Shown in pieces: positions 26,619 to 35,996 of a stretch of 64,000 nt of DNA. The translations under genes and the position numbers were made by a program. The DNA lies in contig NZ_AJKI01000002.1 of assembly GCF_000259075.1 (NCBI RefSeq), forward strand, positions 124,001 through 188,000. Reading direction: 5' to 3'. The notes under the pieces are model-generated. The model ran no database searches and was not told where the DNA came from. It was given only the letters and a program-made list of their open reading frames with translations. Position 1 is the stretch's first letter; every line of letters begins with the position of its first letter. This stretch comes from Marinilabilia salmonicolor JCM 21150 (GTDB lineage: Bacteria; Bacteroidota; Bacteroidia; Bacteroidales; Marinilabiliaceae).

Positions 26619-29000
26619 TTATGGTACTTCTATAGTGAGCGGGTCAGCAGCAAGCCCGTTGGCCGATGCCTTTATGGTAATGACACCTCCCTGATCTCCG
26701 GCTTTCAGGAGTATGGTAGCAATGCCCGCTTCTGCACTCACCGGGTTCGCACCAATCAATTCGGCGTCCCCTTCTACTGAGTAAGTAACGTTATTAAAAG
26801 CTTCGGGAAGTATTGTGCCATTCGCATCCGTAACAGAAGCATACAGGAAAACCACATCATTCTGCCCTTTCTCCAAAGGACGACCGCTTTCGTCAATCCA
26901 AAGATTTAGTTGTGCAGCCTGTTCCGGAGTGCGCCTGATGGTTTCTGTCATTTCCTGCCCGGCCACATATCCTTTTGCAGTCAGTTCGCCCGGTTCAAAT
27001 CCATTGAGGTGAAAGGTAAAAGGGGGATGTTTGAGGTGGGAGCTGATGCGATCAGCATCAGGCTTTTGTCGCCCGAAAGACTTACCGTTTACAAAAAGTT
27101 CCACCTCCTCGCAGTTGCTATATACTTTCACTTCAGAAAAAGAAGGATCGTTATAGAAATTGGCAATTTCGATGAATGGCCCGTAAAACTCCTGACTCAC
27201 TTCAGGCTTAATATCTGCCTGGCTCTTGTAGAAATAGAAAGCAAACTTGGGCAACCGGAAGAGATCCATAACACCGGAAGCCTCAAGATCAGGGGCATAG
27301 CCACGGTTATAGTCGAACATTAGCCAATTGGCATCACCGCAGGCAGGCCCCTGCAAATTGCTGTTGTGGGCTTCCTGATAATTAAGAGCCTGCTGCGCCA
27401 GCCGCTTTTGACCGAACCCACGCAACTGACGTGAGTTACGCTCTTCTGATGTAAGATCTTCAAACGCTTTCTGGTTAAACCCGGCATTTTGGGCATAATA
27501 CTCCCAGTCGCCGTACTCAGCAATTAAGATGGGCTTCTCCTTATCGTAGCGATTCCAGTAATGAGGGGATTTCCCGTGTTGTCGTGCAGGAATATAAACG
27601 TCATAGACATCGTCAATCCATCCGCAGGTATAAGTATCCTCATGCGGGTATTCCTCATGGACGGCAGCATGTGCCCGCAGCATAAATTCCCGGGTCATCC
27701 CCGATTCGTTAAGTGAGGCTTCCCAAATCACCACGGAAGGATGATTGCGATCGCGACGAACCATATTCCGTACATCCTGAATCGCATTGTCCTGAAACGC
27801 CTCGTTGCCGAAAAACTGCCAGCCGGGAATGGCATCCATCGTCAAAAGTCCGAGCTCATCACAAGCCCTCATAAACGAACGGGAATGCGGGTAATGTGAT
27901 AAGCGCACAAAATTGAATCCGGCCTGTTTTATTTTGTAAGCATCGCGGTAATTGGCATTGTCGGACAAGGCATAACCAATGTATGGATATTCCTGATGGC
28001 GATTGGTTCCTCTCAGAAACAAGGGTTCGCCATTGAGATAAAACTGATCGGCCGTCCAGGAAAAAGTCCGGATACCGATGGTTTCAGAAACAACATCCAC
28101 CACTTTTTCATTTTCCAGCACTTCTACGGTCAGATCATACAAATTAGGATAGTCGGGCGACCATAAAGCAGGCTCCTCAACATCAAATGAAGTCTGGAAA
28201 ACCTGATTTCTCATGGCTTCCACATTGTGCGCAGCAACGATTTGCTCTGTTATCACATTCCCGTCAGCATCGTTCATTTTTACGCTCAAACCAATATCAG
28301 CAGAATTTTGACGCTGATTATCCACATCCACTTTAACATTCACAGTAGCTTTTTCGTCCGAAACATCAGAATAAGTCACAAAAACACCACCTCCCGCAAC
28401 GCGGTTAGCTCCAACAGGATCGGTAACATGCACCTTATCCCTGACCATCAGCCAAACATTGCGATAAATACCGCTAAACCAATTGAAATCAAGATCGGCT
28501 ATGGGTTTGCCCGGAGGCACCAGTTCGTTGTCCTCATTATTGAGTCGCACCAGAAGAACATTCTCTTTCCCGTATTTCAAGTGCTCACTCAGTTCAACAT
28601 AAAAAGGCAGGTATCCTCCCTGATGTGTCATCAGCTTTTCTCCATTGAGGAAAATATCAGCGACCTGCATGGCTCCTTCAAACTTTAACGCCACATGTTT
28701 GTCTTTCAAGATATCAGGAGCCGTGAATGTCTTCCGGTAGAAACTGGTTCCCTGCCACTGCTGGTCTTTTATCACCAGAGGCTCCACTGCTGCAGTATGC
28801 GGAAGAGCAACCTGCTCCCACCTGATATCAGCATCACCTGAACTTAGTTTATTTACATCGTCAACTTCAGAATCCTGAATAAACTGCCAGTCTGCATTAA
28901 ACAAATTGGCGCGTTGATCAAAACCTGAATGGTCGGAATTGTTCCGGCACGAAGCAAGCGTTAGAACTCCTATGGCCATCAAAAGTGCTCGTTTCAACAT
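26619..29000 (-). CDS. Glycoside hydrolase family 2, probable beta-galactosidase
   Basis: A 793-residue lipoprotein (lipobox LASC, C18). The layout is that of GH2: a sugar-binding jelly roll (about 25-190), an immunoglobulin-like sandwich (about 190-300), a TIM barrel (about 300-590) and C-terminal Ig-like modules. The predicted acid/base is the glutamate of SLNESG, and the nucleophile the glutamate of ILIAEYGDW. FLRGTNRHQEYPYIG marks the barrel entrance. Next to a GH53 galactanase it should remove terminal beta-1,4-galactose from galacto-oligosaccharides. It starts 14 bp after the GH53 stop codon. The activity is inferred from context; other GH2 specificities exist. Confidence 0.9.
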   Translation of the reverse strand: MLKRALLMAIGVLTLASCRNNSDHSGFDQRANLFNADWQFIQDSEVDDVNKLSSGDADIRWEQVALPHTAAVEPLVIKDQQWQGTSFYRKTFTAPDILKDKHVALKFEGAMQVADIFLNGEKLMTHQGGYLPFYVELSEHLKYGKENVLLVRLNNEDNELVPPGKPIADLDFNWFSGIYRNVWLMVRDKVHVTDPVGANRVAGGGVFVTYSDVSDEKATVNVKVDVDNQRQNSADIGLSVKMNDADGNVITEQIVAAHNVEAMRNQVFQTSFDVEEPALWSPDYPNLYDLTVEVLENEKVVDVVSETIGIRTFSWTADQFYLNGEPLFLRGTNRHQEYPYIGYALSDNANYRDAYKIKQAGFNFVRLSHYPHSRSFMRACDELGLLTMDAIPGWQFFGNEAFQDNAIQDVRNMVRRDRNHPSVVIWEASLNESGMTREFMLRAHAAVHEEYPHEDTYTCGWIDDVYDVYIPARQHGKSPHYWNRYDKEKPILIAEYGDWEYYAQNAGFNQKAFEDLTSEERNSRQLRGFGQKRLAQQALNYQEAHNSNLQGPACGDANWLMFDYNRGYAPDLEASGVMDLFRLPKFAFYFYKSQADIKPEVSQEFYGPFIEIANFYNDPSFSEVKVYSNCEEVELFVNGKSFGRQKPDADRISSHLKHPPFTFHLNGFEPGELTAKGYVAGQEMTETIRRTPEQAAQLNLWIDESGRPLEKGQNDVVFLYASVTDANGTILPEAFNNVTYSVEGDAELIGANPVSAEAGIATILLKAGDQGGVITIKASANGLAADPLTIEVP

Positions 29001-29014
29001 AATTTTTATTGATA

Positions 29015-30232
29015 TTAATAGTTTACATCAAGATAATCTGCGGCTTCGGTGATATTGCCGTCAAAATCGAAAAGTGCACAGTTCTCCCAGCTGGATCCGA
29101 TTCCCCACAGATCTTTCATTCCGGAAGAGATCCAGGCCGGTTCCCAGTAAATAACTCCAATGGCACCTGCATTGGCCATATTCTGAGAAAGGGTGGTCAG
29201 GTATTGCTTTTGTCCCTCAATAGTGTATGGAAAGCCTTCCAGAGGCACTGTTTCTGAAGAATAAATATTGCCGTAGTTATCATCGTATTCTGTAGTAAAA
29301 GGATAAGCTGTCTCCATCACAAGAAGATCTTTACCGTAGGTCGATTTAAGATCGGATATTAATACCGGTAACTGATCAAAAGCAATAGTCGTATGCCATA
29401 TATGATAGTAAGAGAATCCCATGATCTCAAAGTCTTGTACATTCCCTTTGTTAATGACATCAGCCATCCACCATTCCAGATTTTTTGGATCAGCGATGTG
29501 CAGGGCCACTTTTATTTCTGAGCCCGACTGGCTTTCAATATCACGAACAGCCTCAATTCCCGCATTGACAACCTTCCCAAAGGCCGCCCAGTTACCATCA
29601 TAAACATTCAGATCCGGAAAGCCTTCCGGAATATTTGTCGTCATCATTCCGGGGTTGGTCTCATTCCCAATCTGCACCATTTGTGGCAACAGGTTTTTGT
29701 CATTCAGATAAGAAAGTGTTTCATAAGTATAGTTGAACACCGAATCCGTTAGAACATCCAGACTGGTAATATCCTTCCAGGCGGCAGGAACATCCTGATG
29801 TCCGGGATCTGCCCAGGTATCACTGTAATGAAAGTCCAGTAAAACCGCCATGCCATTTTGGTGAGCACGCTCAATAGTTGCGGCTACATCGGCAAGTCCA
29901 CTGTAAACAGGAGTAGCTTCTCCATAAATATCTTTTACCCAGGAAGGATTGTGCCAGAGACGAACCCGTACCAGATTTCCTCCTTTTTCACTCAATACCT
30001 CAAAGGGATCGGAAGCAACACCTTCTTTCTTATAGATACCTCCATGGTCTTCCACCTGGTTGACATACGAAAGATCCAGGCCTTTGATAAATGCCGGCAA
30101 TTCAGGGATCTCAGTCTCTTCTTCCTCCGTGCCATTTTCAACCGGCTTCCCATTGTCATCATCCGAACAGGCAAAACTCATCATGGTAGCAAAAAATAGT
30201 GCCAGGATAAATACTATTTGTTGTTTCTTCAT
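29015..30232 (-). CDS. GH53 endo-beta-1,4-galactanase lipoprotein
   Basis: A 405-residue surface lipoprotein (lipobox SFAC, C22, followed by an acidic linker with EEEETE). The TIM barrel begins FIKGLDLSYVNQVEDHGG and contains VRVRLWHNPS, LDFHYSDTWADPGHQ, the acid/base in QIGNETNPGM and the nucleophile in LVMETAYPF. GH53 is essentially specific for beta-1,4-galactan, the side chain of type I arabinogalactan and rhamnogalacturonan I. This is the best clue to the substrate of the whole locus. It is the first gene of the leftward operon, reading away from the HTCS regulator with 282 bp between start codons. Confidence 0.95.
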   Translation of the reverse strand: MKKQQIVFILALFFATMMSFACSDDDNGKPVENGTEEEETEIPELPAFIKGLDLSYVNQVEDHGGIYKKEGVASDPFEVLSEKGGNLVRVRLWHNPSWVKDIYGEATPVYSGLADVAATIERAHQNGMAVLLDFHYSDTWADPGHQDVPAAWKDITSLDVLTDSVFNYTYETLSYLNDKNLLPQMVQIGNETNPGMMTTNIPEGFPDLNVYDGNWAAFGKVVNAGIEAVRDIESQSGSEIKVALHIADPKNLEWWMADVINKGNVQDFEIMGFSYYHIWHTTIAFDQLPVLISDLKSTYGKDLLVMETAYPFTTEYDDNYGNIYSSETVPLEGFPYTIEGQKQYLTTLSQNMANAGAIGVIYWEPAWISSGMKDLWGIGSSWENCALFDFDGNITEAADYLDVNY

Positions 30233-30275
30233 ATCTGTAGTCGTTAGTTATGTAACTATTTTCTAAATCTCACAT

Positions 30276-30283
30276 CAAAGCTA
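30276..30283 (-). promoter_or_regulatory. Promoter -7 element for the PUL operon
   Basis: It reads TAGCTTTG on the minus strand, a TAnnTTTG match, 44 bp before the GH53 start. No TTTG is found at the proper -33 distance, as expected for an activator-dependent promoter. The candidate operator pair at 30305-30341 begins where the -33 element would be. Confidence 0.55.
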
Positions 30284-30304
30284 AACAACCTCTAAAAAAT
30301 GTAA

Positions 30305-30341
30305 TTGCCCTTATCTTGCAAGTTGTTGTCAAAATCTTACA
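30305..30341. promoter_or_regulatory. Candidate HTCS operator, direct-repeat pair 1
   Basis: Two 16-bp boxes start at 30305 (TTGCCCTTATCTTGCA) and 30326 (TTGTCAAAATCTTACA), exactly 21 bp apart, sharing 11 of 16 positions. AraC-type proteins commonly bind direct repeats spaced by two helical turns next to the promoter. Here the pair abuts the expected -33 region of the PUL promoter, a class II activator position. Binding by the adjacent HTCS is inferred. Confidence 0.5.
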
Positions 30342-30402
30342 TCCGTACAACAACCACGAATAAAGTCAGTCGAAACACAAGAAAAACAAGGGTTTTAAAA
30401 AA

Positions 30403-30439
30403 TTGTCGAAATCTTACAAAAACTTGTTGAAATTCATCA
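30403..30439. promoter_or_regulatory. Candidate HTCS operator, direct-repeat pair 2
   Basis: Boxes start at 30403 (TTGTCGAAATCTTACA) and 30424 (TTGTTGAAATTCATCA), again 21 bp apart with 11 of 16 matches. The first box differs from the one at 30326 at a single position. The pair lies 76 bp ahead of the HTCS start codon and could be a remote site for the operon, an autoregulatory site, or both. Confidence 0.5.
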
Positions 30440-30514
30440 ACCCGCTAATTTCTGTTAATTTATTTCTATTTTTACCATAATACCAGCAACCAATTTTTAT
30501 CTCATAAAAGTCCT

Positions 30515-33500
30515 ATGCCATTCCGCCCACCGACATATTTTCTTCTGACAACAGTTCTGCTGCTGACAATATTTGTGGCCAAAACGGGAGCAGCTTCGTC
30601 ACTCTATTTTTCAAACCTCACCATTGAACAAGGTCTGCCATCCAATGTGACCAACTCTATCGTTCAGGATAAACACGGTTTTATCTGGATTGGAACCCAG
30701 GAAGGAGTTTGCAGGTACGACGGATTTAAAATGATGACATTCCAGCACACCGGTGAATCCGGCAGCATCCCTTCCAACAATATTTCAGCGCTGGTTTGCG
30801 ATGGCGATCGCATCTGGGTAGGAACCTGGGACGGGCTTTGCACCATTAACATCCATACATTCGAGATTGAAACCATCAACATAGGAAAAAACAAGACCAT
30901 TCGCACCCTGTTTAGGGACAAGCAGGGAAATATCTGGATCGGAACTGCCAACGGTCTTTTAAGACACAATCCGGAAAATAATATTTTCAACTGGTTCGAT
31001 CGTTCCAACTCGGGATTGTCACACAACACCATCCGCTCCTTTCATGAAGGAGACAACGGAGATTTATGGATAGGCACCTATGATGGGCTAAACCGCTTTC
31101 GTGACGGAGAAATAACCTCTTTCGATGTTAAGGGAGCATACAAACCTCTTCTGGAAAACAACCTCATCGTTTCCATCAGCGAATATTCCGGTAATTGCGA
31201 CTCGTTGCTGTGGATAGGAACAGAAACCGGTCTGGCTCTTTTCAATACCAAAACCGGAGATTTTAAGCTTTACAACGCTACCAACACCAATTTCAGTAAT
31301 GAAGTCATAAAAACCATCTACCATGCATCCGATTCAGTACTATGGCTGGGGACAGATTTTGGATTGCACCTTTTTGATATACAGAAGGAATCGGCCACTG
31401 CATATTTTCATGATCCGCTGATCAACAACACCATCGCCAACAATGTGGTATGGCAGATAATGGAGGACAATAAAGAAAGAGTGTGGCTCATCACCTCCGG
31501 CGGAGTTAGTATTGCAAACAAAAGTGAACCCTACTATCATCTGCATGAAGAGTTTTTCAGCAACAAAGAACCAAGAATTGGCAACCAGATAAGAGATATT
31601 CTGACAGACCGGAGTGGCCATGTATGGCTGGCAACCATCCATGGGGTGGTGAAAAAAAATGAGGAAACGGGGCGAAGAACCACCTATTCATCTACCTCGC
31701 AAACAGAAAACAAAGTTCTGCTGGACAATGTCTATGCACTTGAGGAGGATGAAAAACAAAGAATATGGATCGGTACTGCCGGCGGCATAAACATCCTGGA
31801 TCCCAAAAACCAAACGATGTACGCCATCACCGCAGGCAAAGAAAACGGCCTCACCTCCAACTATATCAGCAGTATTGTACAGGCTCCTGATGGCAGCTTC
31901 TGGGTCAGTGCATGGGAAGGCGGGGTTTTTCGAACTGAAGCAAAAGGAGAATCACCACAAAATTATCAGTTTACCCGAATAGACACCAACGGGGACGGAC
32001 ATTTAATACGAGGAAACCGGAGTATTTACTATGCTATTGGCAATCAACTCTGGACGCTGGATGCAAAGAAGGGCAAACAGCCGGTCAGCACAGTCAACGG
32101 AATTATTGCTAAAGGTGTGATTACAATCCTTCGGGCAGGAAAAAACAATACGCTGTGGATTGGCGCAGAAAACCGGCTGATTCAATATCAGGAAGCTTCT
32201 GAAGAAATCCGGGAATACCACATCAACGTCAACCATCCGCAAAAAATAATCAACCTGGAAGAGGACAATGATGGAAATCTCTGGGGCACCACTCAGAATT
32301 CCATTTTCCGTTTGGATATCAGCAGAGAGAAAGTAATCACGATTCCGGTGGAAGAAGGCTCTCCCTTCAAGGGATTTGACTCCAATTGCAGTGCGCAAAA
32401 GCAGAACGGAAATATCCTCTTTGGGGGTGATAACGCCTACCTCGAAATTACCCCCTCACACATCAGTTATCCGGAAAGCAAACCGACAATGTTCATTTCA
32501 GGACTGCGAGTCAACAATCAAGCAGTCACCCCTTCTCAAAAACCTGACATCCTGAAAGATGACATTGCATTTTCCAACCAGATAGACCTGAAGCATCACC
32601 AGAATTCGCTGACCTTTGAATTTTCCGCATTGGATTATCTCTACCCCGACAACGGACAATTTCGCTACCGTCTGAAGCCGGAGCAGGATCAATGGCTCCA
32701 GAGTTCCAAACAGAAGAACTATGCAGTATATGCCAATATCAAACCCGGGAATTATACTCTTGAGGTTCAGGGAACCAACCACCTGGGTGTCTGGAGTGCA
32801 ACAAAAAACCTGCAAATTCACATTGCCCCATCCATTTGGTTGAGCAAGGGGTTCCTGATATTGTATATTGTGTTGATTATCGGTATCACTTATTTTATAT
32901 TCCGCATCTACAGCTACCGTCAAAGACTTAACAACGAGTTGAAAATCGTAAAGATTGAAAAACAACACAGTGAAGCGCTTTACCAGGCAAAGATTCGTTT
33001 TTTCACCAACATCTCCCATGAATTCAGAACACCTTTAGGCCTGATTATGTCGCCTCTTAAACAACTTTCGAAAGTCGATATTAAAGAGCCGGGATTTCAA
33101 AGGATGATAGAACTGGCACACCGCAATGCAGGGAGACTTTACAAACTTATTAATCAACTGCTGGATTTCCGAAAAATTGAATCATCTCAATTGCAGCTTA
33201 TCCAACAACCTGTTGAGATTAACGCTTTCGTAAGAGAAGTCCATGCCTCTTTTGATGATTTGGCACAGAGGCATCAAATTGATTATCAGCTTCAACCCCT
33301 CCCGGAACCTCATCAATATCTTTTAGATGCAGATAAAGTGGAAACCATCCTCTTTAATCTTTTGTCCAACGCTTTTAAATATTCCTCTGACGAAGGAACT
33401 ATTAACGTCACCCTCAACATTACATCATCTTTGAACAACGCGCCCACGCTGGAAGTGAGTATCCGCGATCACGGGCCCGGAATTGCAGAACAGGATCGCG

Positions 33501-34516
33501 AACATATTTTTGAGCTTTTTTACCGGACCGACGAAACCATCAATAGTCATGAAGGATCCGGAATAGGGCTAACCCTTGCCATGGAATATGCCCAGTTACA
33601 CGGAGGTACCATTCAACTAAAAAACCATCCGGGTGAAGGAAGCGAATTCATTCTGATGCTGCCTGCAATTGAAACCACCGAACAGCATGATGTGGTCAAA
33701 ACAGAAAACACCCTCACCAAAAAACAGCACGAGTCTTCAGATACATCCGACCTGCCATCAGATGCAAAAAAAATATTGATTGTTGACGACAACACGGATT
33801 TTCTTGATTACCTGAAAATCAATTTTGAAGAGGAATACTCCCTGACACTCGCAGAAAATGGTGCCCAGGCATTAAGAATGGCAAATGCAGATCATCCTGA
33901 TCTTATCATCTCGGATGTGATGATGCCGGTAATGGATGGCATGGAACTCTGCGGAACCCTGAAAACCAACCAGGCATCTGCTCACATTCCCATAATACTC
34001 CTGACTGCCAAAACCCTTGACATGGACAAAACAGAAGGGATGAATCGGGGAGCAGACATGTACATTACCAAACCCTTCGACATTGATTTCCTGAAATCAA
34101 GCATCAATAGTCTCTTCCGGCGGGAAGAGCAGATGACCCGCTACGTCAGGAACCAATTATTGCTGATTCCGGTAAAAGAGGAGCCCGGAGAACGGCCGGA
34201 AGAAATTTTCCTGAAAAAAGTTATGAGCATCATCCGGCATAACCTCTCCAACCCTGATTTCTCAGTAGAAATGCTGAGTAGTACAGTGGGCATGAGTGCC
34301 ACACACCTCTACAGGCGACTAAAAAGTATTACAGGTCTTTCTACACGAGACATTATCAACAACTACCGGATGCAAAAAGCCGAACAGATGTTATCCAACC
34401 GGGAAGGCAATATCACAGAAGTCATGTATGCAGTAGGATTCTCAAGCCTGTCAAGTTTTTCCAAAAGCTTCAAAGCCAAATTCGGAGTGTCGCCAAAAAG
34501 GTATATGGAGAGGTAG
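30515..34516 (+). CDS. Hybrid two-component system regulator (HTCS) of the galactan locus
   Basis: A 1333-residue one-protein signalling system. A signal peptide (about 1-27) leads into a periplasmic sensor of repeated propeller blades (GFIWIGTQEGVCRYDG, NIWIGTANGLLRHN, DLWIGTYDGLNRF and others, about 30-700) and a Y_Y_Y domain (about 705-770). A membrane helix (about 773-797) follows, then the histidine kinase with phospho-acceptor H835 in SHEFRTP, an ATPase domain with NLLSNAFKYS, a receiver with acceptor D1134 in IISDVMMPVMD, and a C-terminal AraC-type helix-turn-helix (about 1230-1333). It should sense galacto-oligosaccharides and activate the divergent operon. Two direct-repeat pairs in the shared upstream region are likely binding sites. 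Confidence 0.96.
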   Translation: MPFRPPTYFLLTTVLLLTIFVAKTGAASSLYFSNLTIEQGLPSNVTNSIVQDKHGFIWIGTQEGVCRYDGFKMMTFQHTGESGSIPSNNISALVCDGDRIWVGTWDGLCTINIHTFEIETINIGKNKTIRTLFRDKQGNIWIGTANGLLRHNPENNIFNWFDRSNSGLSHNTIRSFHEGDNGDLWIGTYDGLNRFRDGEITSFDVKGAYKPLLENNLIVSISEYSGNCDSLLWIGTETGLALFNTKTGDFKLYNATNTNFSNEVIKTIYHASDSVLWLGTDFGLHLFDIQKESATAYFHDPLINNTIANNVVWQIMEDNKERVWLITSGGVSIANKSEPYYHLHEEFFSNKEPRIGNQIRDILTDRSGHVWLATIHGVVKKNEETGRRTTYSSTSQTENKVLLDNVYALEEDEKQRIWIGTAGGINILDPKNQTMYAITAGKENGLTSNYISSIVQAPDGSFWVSAWEGGVFRTEAKGESPQNYQFTRIDTNGDGHLIRGNRSIYYAIGNQLWTLDAKKGKQPVSTVNGIIAKGVITILRAGKNNTLWIGAENRLIQYQEASEEIREYHINVNHPQKIINLEEDNDGNLWGTTQNSIFRLDISREKVITIPVEEGSPFKGFDSNCSAQKQNGNILFGGDNAYLEITPSHISYPESKPTMFISGLRVNNQAVTPSQKPDILKDDIAFSNQIDLKHHQNSLTFEFSALDYLYPDNGQFRYRLKPEQDQWLQSSKQKNYAVYANIKPGNYTLEVQGTNHLGVWSATKNLQIHIAPSIWLSKGFLILYIVLIIGITYFIFRIYSYRQRLNNELKIVKIEKQHSEALYQAKIRFFTNISHEFRTPLGLIMSPLKQLSKVDIKEPGFQRMIELAHRNAGRLYKLINQLLDFRKIESSQLQLIQQPVEINAFVREVHASFDDLAQRHQIDYQLQPLPEPHQYLLDADKVETILFNLLSNAFKYSSDEGTINVTLNITSSLNNAPTLEVSIRDHGPGIAEQDREHIFELFYRTDETINSHEGSGIGLTLAMEYAQLHGGTIQLKNHPGEGSEFILMLPAIETTEQHDVVKTENTLTKKQHESSDTSDLPSDAKKILIVDDNTDFLDYLKINFEEEYSLTLAENGAQALRMANADHPDLIISDVMMPVMDGMELCGTLKTNQASAHIPIILLTAKTLDMDKTEGMNRGADMYITKPFDIDFLKSSINSLFRREEQMTRYVRNQLLLIPVKEEPGERPEEIFLKKVMSIIRHNLSNPDFSVEMLSSTVGMSATHLYRRLKSITGLSTRDIINNYRMQKAEQMLSNREGNITEVMYAVGFSSLSSFSKSFKAKFGVSPKRYMER

Positions 34517-34666
34517 GGGCAGCTGAAAAAGCCAGCAGCCTATTTAAAATTTATTTTTTATTGTCCTTTTTGGCATTCCGCGTGTCACCGTAGCTTTAGC
34601 GGAGGCACTGCCCCAAAAACGGAACGAAATCCCGATTATGGTTTTTGTGAGTTTTTCAGCAAGTCC
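34516..34666. repeat. Dispersed repeat family B, copy without the inner segment
   Basis: It starts at the HTCS stop codon with GGGGCAGCTGAAAAAGCCAG, continues with TTATTGTCCTTTTTGGCATT as at 19.7 kb, and ends GTTTTTCAGCAAGTCC. Where the long copy holds the GC-rich CCTATCCGCCCGC segment, this copy has a short stem (CCGTAGCTTTAGCGG). It has the same orientation as the 19.7-kb copy, so direct repeats flank susE through HTCS. Confidence 0.6.
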
Positions 34667-34674
34667 AAAATAAA

Positions 34675-34711
34675 AAAGCCATTCTACTTTTCTCAGCAGA
34701 ATGGCTTTTTG
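34675..34711. terminator. Bidirectional terminator between convergent genes
   Basis: Arms AAAAAGCCATTCT and AGAATGGCTTTTT with A and T runs on both sides. It lies between the rightward HTCS and the leftward SPFH operon and can serve both. Confidence 0.8.
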
Positions 34712-34727
34712 TTTATTTCTTCAAAGA

Positions 34728-35996
34728 TTAATTTGAAGGCGGATTGTTTTCCACATCCTTTTTCTTACTAAAAATATCTCCCATCACCCCACCAATCAGA
34801 TTATTTTTCATTTCATCAATGGCATTGGGATGTATAGCAGAAATTGGTTCATGCTTACCATCCACACCGGTGATCACAGAAATTTTGTCTGATGGGAAGA
34901 AGTTCAGTGTTTCAGCAAACGGCCTGATTAATGTATTGAAGTTCTCAATCAGGTAAATCTGGTTCCCCATTTCCGGGTTCTCCCGAAGGATATTAATGGT
35001 CTCCTGAAGCTCTTCAATTTCTCCTTCCGCCTTACCGATAACAGCCGCCATCTTTTGTTTGGCCTGCAGAATCATTTTTTCCTTCTCCGCAAAAGCAGGC
35101 GTGACTATTTCAGCCTGGAATTTCTGTTTCAACATCTCAACCTTCTGGCGTTCTGCTTCAATTTCCGATTCCAGCACAGCTTTTTCGGCTTTAATATCCT
35201 GTACCACTTTTTCCACACCCACTTTCTCGCGCTGCTTCTCTTCCATTATTCTAACGCGTGTTTCGGCCACCAATTGCTCATATTGGTTTTCAATATTGCG
35301 AACCCGCACTTCTGCCTTTCGGGCTTCTTCCTGTTCCACAGCGGCAGCTCTGGACTCAGCCTTGGCTTTTCGGGCTTTAGTTTCAGCATTGACTGTTTGC
35401 ACCCGTTTAAGCAAAGCAATATAAAGGTCCGGTTCTTCAACCCCCTTCAAGCGGTGATCATCCACATCGGCAATATTCATAGTGGTGATTTCAAGACCAA
35501 TGTTTTCAAGGTCGCTTTTACAGACATTAATCATTTTTGCCACAAGGGTATCTTTATCCTGCATCACCTGGACCGGCGTCATTGTAGCAATAGAATCCCT
35601 AAGGTGTCCTTCGATGATGTTACTGGCAACCTGCTTCAATTCTTCAGGATTATCAACCATGTGAAGAATACGGGTAGCTGCCAGGCTACGACCTGACTGA
35701 TTGGATGCAATGGCAAAACTTACTGTGGCCTTTACATTCAATGGAACAACACCATCGGCAATTGCAGAATCCACAACAACCTCAATGGTATGAGGCGTCA
35801 GATCCATCTTGGCAAATTTATGCAGCAAAGGAATGGTAAACATACGACCACCACTGATCATCTGAAAGCCTTTTTTGCCGGCTACTCCGGAAATAATACC
35901 AAGCTCATTACCACCAACAATTCTCATATTGGATATTACCTGAATCAGTAAGGTAATAATTATTAACCCAAAGAATACACTAACAAAAACTATCAT
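34728..35996 (-). CDS. Flotillin-like SPFH-domain protein, second of pair
   Basis: A 422-residue membrane-anchored protein: one N-terminal helix (VFVSVFFGLIIITLLIQVI), a band 7/SPFH domain (about 25-200) and a long charged coiled coil (about 200-340, ETKARKAKAESRAAAVEQEEARKAEVRV onward as heptads, split here into recognisable blocks such as KAEAEAI-type repeats). The C-terminal part, with INILRENPEMGNQIYLIENF, resembles flotillin tails. Flotillins oligomerise into membrane microdomains and act with NfeD proteins. It overlaps the upstream SPFH gene by 4 bp, which indicates translational coupling. It is the last gene of the five-gene operon. The role is inferred from family. Confidence 0.85.
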   Translation of the reverse strand: MIVFVSVFFGLIIITLLIQVISNMRIVGGNELGIISGVAGKKGFQMISGGRMFTIPLLHKFAKMDLTPHTIEVVVDSAIADGVVPLNVKATVSFAIASNQSGRSLAATRILHMVDNPEELKQVASNIIEGHLRDSIATMTPVQVMQDKDTLVAKMINVCKSDLENIGLEITTMNIADVDDHRLKGVEEPDLYIALLKRVQTVNAETKARKAKAESRAAAVEQEEARKAEVRVRNIENQYEQLVAETRVRIMEEKQREKVGVEKVVQDIKAEKAVLESEIEAERQKVEMLKQKFQAEIVTPAFAEKEKMILQAKQKMAAVIGKAEGEIEELQETINILRENPEMGNQIYLIENFNTLIRPFAETLNFFPSDKISVITGVDGKHEPISAIHPNAIDEMKNNLIGGVMGDIFSKKKDVENNPPSN

